A stretch of DNA of 64,000 nucleotides from Mesorhizobium sp. PAMC28654 (GTDB lineage Bacteria; Pseudomonadota; Alphaproteobacteria; Rhizobiales; Rhizobiaceae), in assembly GCF_020616515.1 (NCBI RefSeq), contig NZ_CP085135.1, forward strand, positions 372,001 to 436,000, written 5' to 3'. Positions 61,254-64,000 of the stretch are shown one piece after another; within the stretch, counting starts at the first letter, position 1, and each line of letters opens with the position of its first letter. The notes under the pieces are model-generated. The model saw only the letters and a list, made by a program, of their open reading frames with translations. It searched no databases and was not told the DNA's origin. Both the position numbers and the translations under genes were made by a program.

Positions 61254-63059
61254 ATGGCTCGTTTTCGAATCGATCTGCGCGCCAGCGCCTTTCGTAGCGT
61301 TCTTGGCTTCACGCTCACCCATTGGCGGCGCCAGCCCTGGCGGCTTTCGCTCATCATGGGCACCTTCATGTTGTCGACGTTGGCCGACGTGATGACGCCG
61401 CTCTATTCCGGCAGGCTGGTCGACGCCGTTGCCAGCAGTGCGTCCGCGGACGAGGTGGCATGGAATGCCGCGATGGCGGCGTTCTCGATGTTGGTGGCAT
61501 TGGCGCTGACCGGCGTCGTGCTGCGCAATCTCGCCTTCATCGGGATCACCGATCTGACCCTGAAGATGATGGCGGATATTGCCGCCGACGCCTTCCACCG
61601 CGTTCAGCGCTTTTCCACCGACTGGCACGCCAACAGCTTCGCCGGCTCGACCGTGCGCAAGGTGACGCGCGGTATGTGGGCACTCGACCTGCTCAACGAC
61701 ACGATCCTTATCGCCCTGTTTCCTTCGCTGGTGATGCTGGTTGGCTCGACAGTGCTCCTCGGTTGGTTCTGGCCGATGATGGGCGTTGTGGTCGCGGCTG
61801 GCTCGGTACTCTTCATCATCGTCACAGCGATGCTTTCCTTGGGCTATGTCGCCCCGGCGGCACGGCTTGCCAACACCTGGGATACGCGCATGGGTGGCTC
61901 GCTCGCCGACGCCGTCAGTTGCAATGCGGTGGTGAAGGGTTTTGGCGCCGAGACGCGTGAGGAAGCCCGCCTTGCCAAGGTTGTCGCCAAATGGCGCGGC
62001 CGCACAAGGCGAACCTGGGTGCGCGGCACCGTCAACGGCACGACGCAGGGAACAATGCTATTGCTGCTCAGAGTGGCGGTGATCGGCCTTGTCCTTCTGC
62101 TGTGGTCATGGGGGCAAGCAAGCGCCGGCGATGTCGCATTCGTGCTGACCTCGTTCTTCGTGTTGCAAGGCTATCTGCGCGACATCGGCACGCACATCCG
62201 CAATTTGCAGCGCTCGATCAATGACATGGAGGAACTCGTCGATTTCCAGTCCGAACCGCTGGGCATCGAGGACCAACCCGGCGCGAAGCCGATCCGGATC
62301 ACCGACGGCCATATCACCTTTGACAATGTCACCTTCCACTATGGCAGCCACCGGTCGCCGCTTTATCGCGACTTCTCGGTGGACATAGCTCCGGGGGAAA
62401 GGGTCGGACTGGTCGGTCACTCCGGTTCGGGCAAGACGACCTTCGTCAAGCTGATACAGCGGCTCTATGACGTGAACGCCGGGCAAATTCTTGTCGACGG
62501 ACAGGATATTTCCGGGGTGGCGCAGGCGTCGCTGCGCGGGCAGATCGCCATCGTCCAGCAGGAACCGATCCTGTTCCACCGGTCGCTGGCGGAGAATATC
62601 GCCTATGCCCGGCCGGACGCCAGCCAGGCGGAGATCGAACATGCCGCGCGGCTTGCCAGTGCCCATGACTTCATCGTCAACCTGCCGAAGGGCTATGGCA
62701 CGCTGGTCGGCGAACGCGGCGTGAAACTGTCGGGCGGCGAACGCCAGCGCGTGGCGATTGCACGCGCGTTCCTGGCCGATGCACGCATCCTGATCCTGGA
62801 CGAGGCGACATCAAGCCTCGATTCGGAATCGGAAGTGCTGATCCAGCAGGCGATGGAGCGCCTGATGGTCGGTCGCACGACATTGGTCATCGCGCATCGG
62901 CTTTCGACGGTGAGGGCGCTCGACCGGCTGTTGGTGTTCGATCGTGGCCGCATCGTCGAAGAAGGCTCGCATGACGAGCTGATCCGGCTGAAGGGCGGCA
63001 TTTACCGTCGCCTGTTCGAGCGCCAGGCGCTGGAACTGACCAAGGGCCTGGTGATCTGA
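61254..63059 (+). CDS. ABC transporter, fused permease/ATPase (exporter)
   Basis: Encodes 601 aa from ATG 61254; an upstream TTG would add 6 residues. The N-terminal six-helix transmembrane domain has an ABC type-1 fold. The C-terminal ATPase has Walker A GHSGSGKTT, signature LSGGERQR, Walker B ILILDEATSSLD and switch His in IAHRLSTV. It is an MsbA/lipid- or drug-type half-exporter acting as a homodimer. Substrate unknown. Confidence 0.92.
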   Translation: MARFRIDLRASAFRSVLGFTLTHWRRQPWRLSLIMGTFMLSTLADVMTPLYSGRLVDAVASSASADEVAWNAAMAAFSMLVALALTGVVLRNLAFIGITDLTLKMMADIAADAFHRVQRFSTDWHANSFAGSTVRKVTRGMWALDLLNDTILIALFPSLVMLVGSTVLLGWFWPMMGVVVAAGSVLFIIVTAMLSLGYVAPAARLANTWDTRMGGSLADAVSCNAVVKGFGAETREEARLAKVVAKWRGRTRRTWVRGTVNGTTQGTMLLLLRVAVIGLVLLLWSWGQASAGDVAFVLTSFFVLQGYLRDIGTHIRNLQRSINDMEELVDFQSEPLGIEDQPGAKPIRITDGHITFDNVTFHYGSHRSPLYRDFSVDIAPGERVGLVGHSGSGKTTFVKLIQRLYDVNAGQILVDGQDISGVAQASLRGQIAIVQQEPILFHRSLAENIAYARPDASQAEIEHAARLASAHDFIVNLPKGYGTLVGERGVKLSGGERQRVAIARAFLADARILILDEATSSLDSESEVLIQQAMERLMVGRTTLVIAHRLSTVRALDRLLVFDRGRIVEEGSHDELIRLKGGIYRRLFERQALELTKGLVI

Positions 63060-63191
63060 TCGACCTCAACTCAGCGCCGCGCATCCAGCGCGGCGCTGTA
63101 GCCTTTTCATTCCGTCCGGCATGTTCTATGTCTGCCGCTCGGCGCGGGGGCGCGTCTTGTCAACAACAAAAGCATCCGGTACGCCCCGCTC

Positions 63192-64000
63192 ATGACAGTT
63201 ACCGTACGTTTCGCCCCTTCGCCCACAGGCCGCATTCATATCGGCAATGCGCGCACCGCCTTGTTCAACTGGCTGTTTGCCATGAAGAACAAAGGCCGCT
63301 TCATCCAGCGCTTCGACGATACTGACCTTGCGCGCTCGAAGCAGGAATTCTCCGACGCCATACTCTACGATCTGCATTGGCTGGGAATTTTCCAGGATGC
63401 GACGGAGTATCAGTCACGGCGCTTCGAGATCTACGATGCCGCGATGGAGAAGCTGAAGGAGGAGGGCGTTCTCTACGCCTGCTACGAAACACCGGAAGAG
63501 CTTGACCTGCGGCGCAAGGTGCGCCGCACGCGTGGGCTGCCGCCAGTCTACGGCCGGGAGGCGTTGACGCTGACGTCGCAGCAGATCGCCGAGTACCAAT
63601 CCGATGGCCGCCGGCCGCACTGGCGCTTCCTGCTGCCCAATTTCATCGGCGATCCGCAGGAGCCGGAACGCACGGAAATCCATTGGAACGACCTGGTTCG
63701 CGGCGAGGAAACCGTCGACCTTGCGTCGCTTTCCGACCCCGTTCTGGTGCGCGAGGACGGCACCTATCTCTACACCCTGCCTTCGGTGGTCGATGACATC
63801 GACATCGGCATCAGCCATGTCATTCGCGGTGACGACCACGTCACCAACACGGGCGTGCAGATAGCGCTATTCAAGGCGCTGGGCGCCGAGCCGCCGGTGT
63901 TCGGTCACCACAATCTGCTGACAACGATCTCGGGCGAGGGATTGTCGAAGCGGACCGGTGCGCTGTCGATCGAGAGCCTGCGCGAAAGCGGCATCGAACC
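63192..64000 (+). CDS. gltX: Glutamyl-tRNA synthetase (partial, runs off the window)
   Basis: The first 269 codons of a class I aminoacyl-tRNA synthetase: [20 protein letters not shown] with the HIGN (HIGH) motif, [12 protein letters not shown], and [11 protein letters not shown] (KMSKS equivalent). Asp/Tyr residues in the catalytic core are intact. The 3' end lies beyond 64000. Whether it is the Glu-specific or the dual Glu/Gln-charging paralogue of rhizobia cannot be told. Confidence 0.93.
   Translation, partial: MTVTVRFAPSPTGRIHIGNARTALFNWLFAMKNKGRFIQRFDDTDLARSKQEFSDAILYDLHWLGIFQDATEYQSRRFEIYDAAMEKLKEEGVLYACYETPEELDLRRKVRRTRGLPPVYGREALTLTSQQIAEYQSDGRRPHWRFLLPNFIGDPQEPERTEIHWNDLVRGEETVDLASLSDPVLVREDGTYLYTLPSVVDDIDIGISHVIRGDDHVTNTGVQIALFKALGAEPPVFGHHNLLTTISGEGLSKRTGALSIESLRESGIE

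Overview
The window is an alphaproteobacterial chromosome segment, most likely from a Mesorhizobium-like member of the Hyphomicrobiales. This rests on the divK-pleD pair, an rnr-DUF983 pair, recG beside sdhE-mfd, a class II DAHP synthase, a DUF3572 gene, palindromic intergenic repeats and high-GC codon use. The genus is inference.

Layout. 0-5 kb: a secreted protein, a HAD hydrolase/DUF3572 pair, and divK-pleD. 5.2-11.6 kb: an operon with a FadR-type regulator, a PLP-dependent Cys/Met-metabolism enzyme and a CUT1-type ABC importer. 11.7-20.9 kb: a secreted protein, L33, a Nif3/YqfO-domain protein, an MFS carrier, a NUDIX hydrolase, DUF983, RNase R and topoisomerase I. 21.3-23.6 kb: a COG4315 protein, CcdA and two secreted Gly-Asn repeat proteins. 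24.1-36.9 kb: glmU, a crystallin-J1-like protein, MAPEG, glmS, DUF502, recG, sdhE, mfd and a class II DAHP synthase gene. 36.9-41.2 kb: a RES/Xre toxin-antitoxin pair, a diguanylate cyclase, dgkA, a hemerythrin protein and a DedA protein. 58-64 kb: nadE, a GNAT acetyltransferase, an ABC exporter and the start of gltX.

The main discovery is a 16.56-kb integrated island (about 41529-58096) inserted inside a DNA-3-methyladenine glycosylase gene. The 5' part of that gene lies at 41358-41528 and the 3' part at 58092-58634. Joined at a shared CGGGT core, the two parts give one uninterrupted 237-aa reading frame. A large serine recombinase sits just inside the left end. The island has lower GC than its surroundings. 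It carries a periplasmic ClpP-like protein, a one-gene unit flanked by perfect 30-bp inverted repeats, an IS5-type and an IS3-type insertion sequence, a small resolvase, a coupled set of mini-genes, secreted proteins, an Xre regulator and a ParB-like protein. Its most interesting cargo is a co-directional cluster: a DUF2971 protein, a uracil-DNA-glycosylase-like protein, an Abi/UG-type reverse transcriptase preceded by about 210 noncoding bases, and a tiny membrane protein. This is a plausible, apparently undescribed phage-defence locus.

Several conserved genes between 27.8 and 40.5 kb (glmS, the DAHP synthase gene twice, and the hemerythrin gene) carry small frameshifts that all look like short deletions. 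Since glmS and the DAHP synthase gene are normally essential, sequencing or assembly error is the first explanation to exclude.
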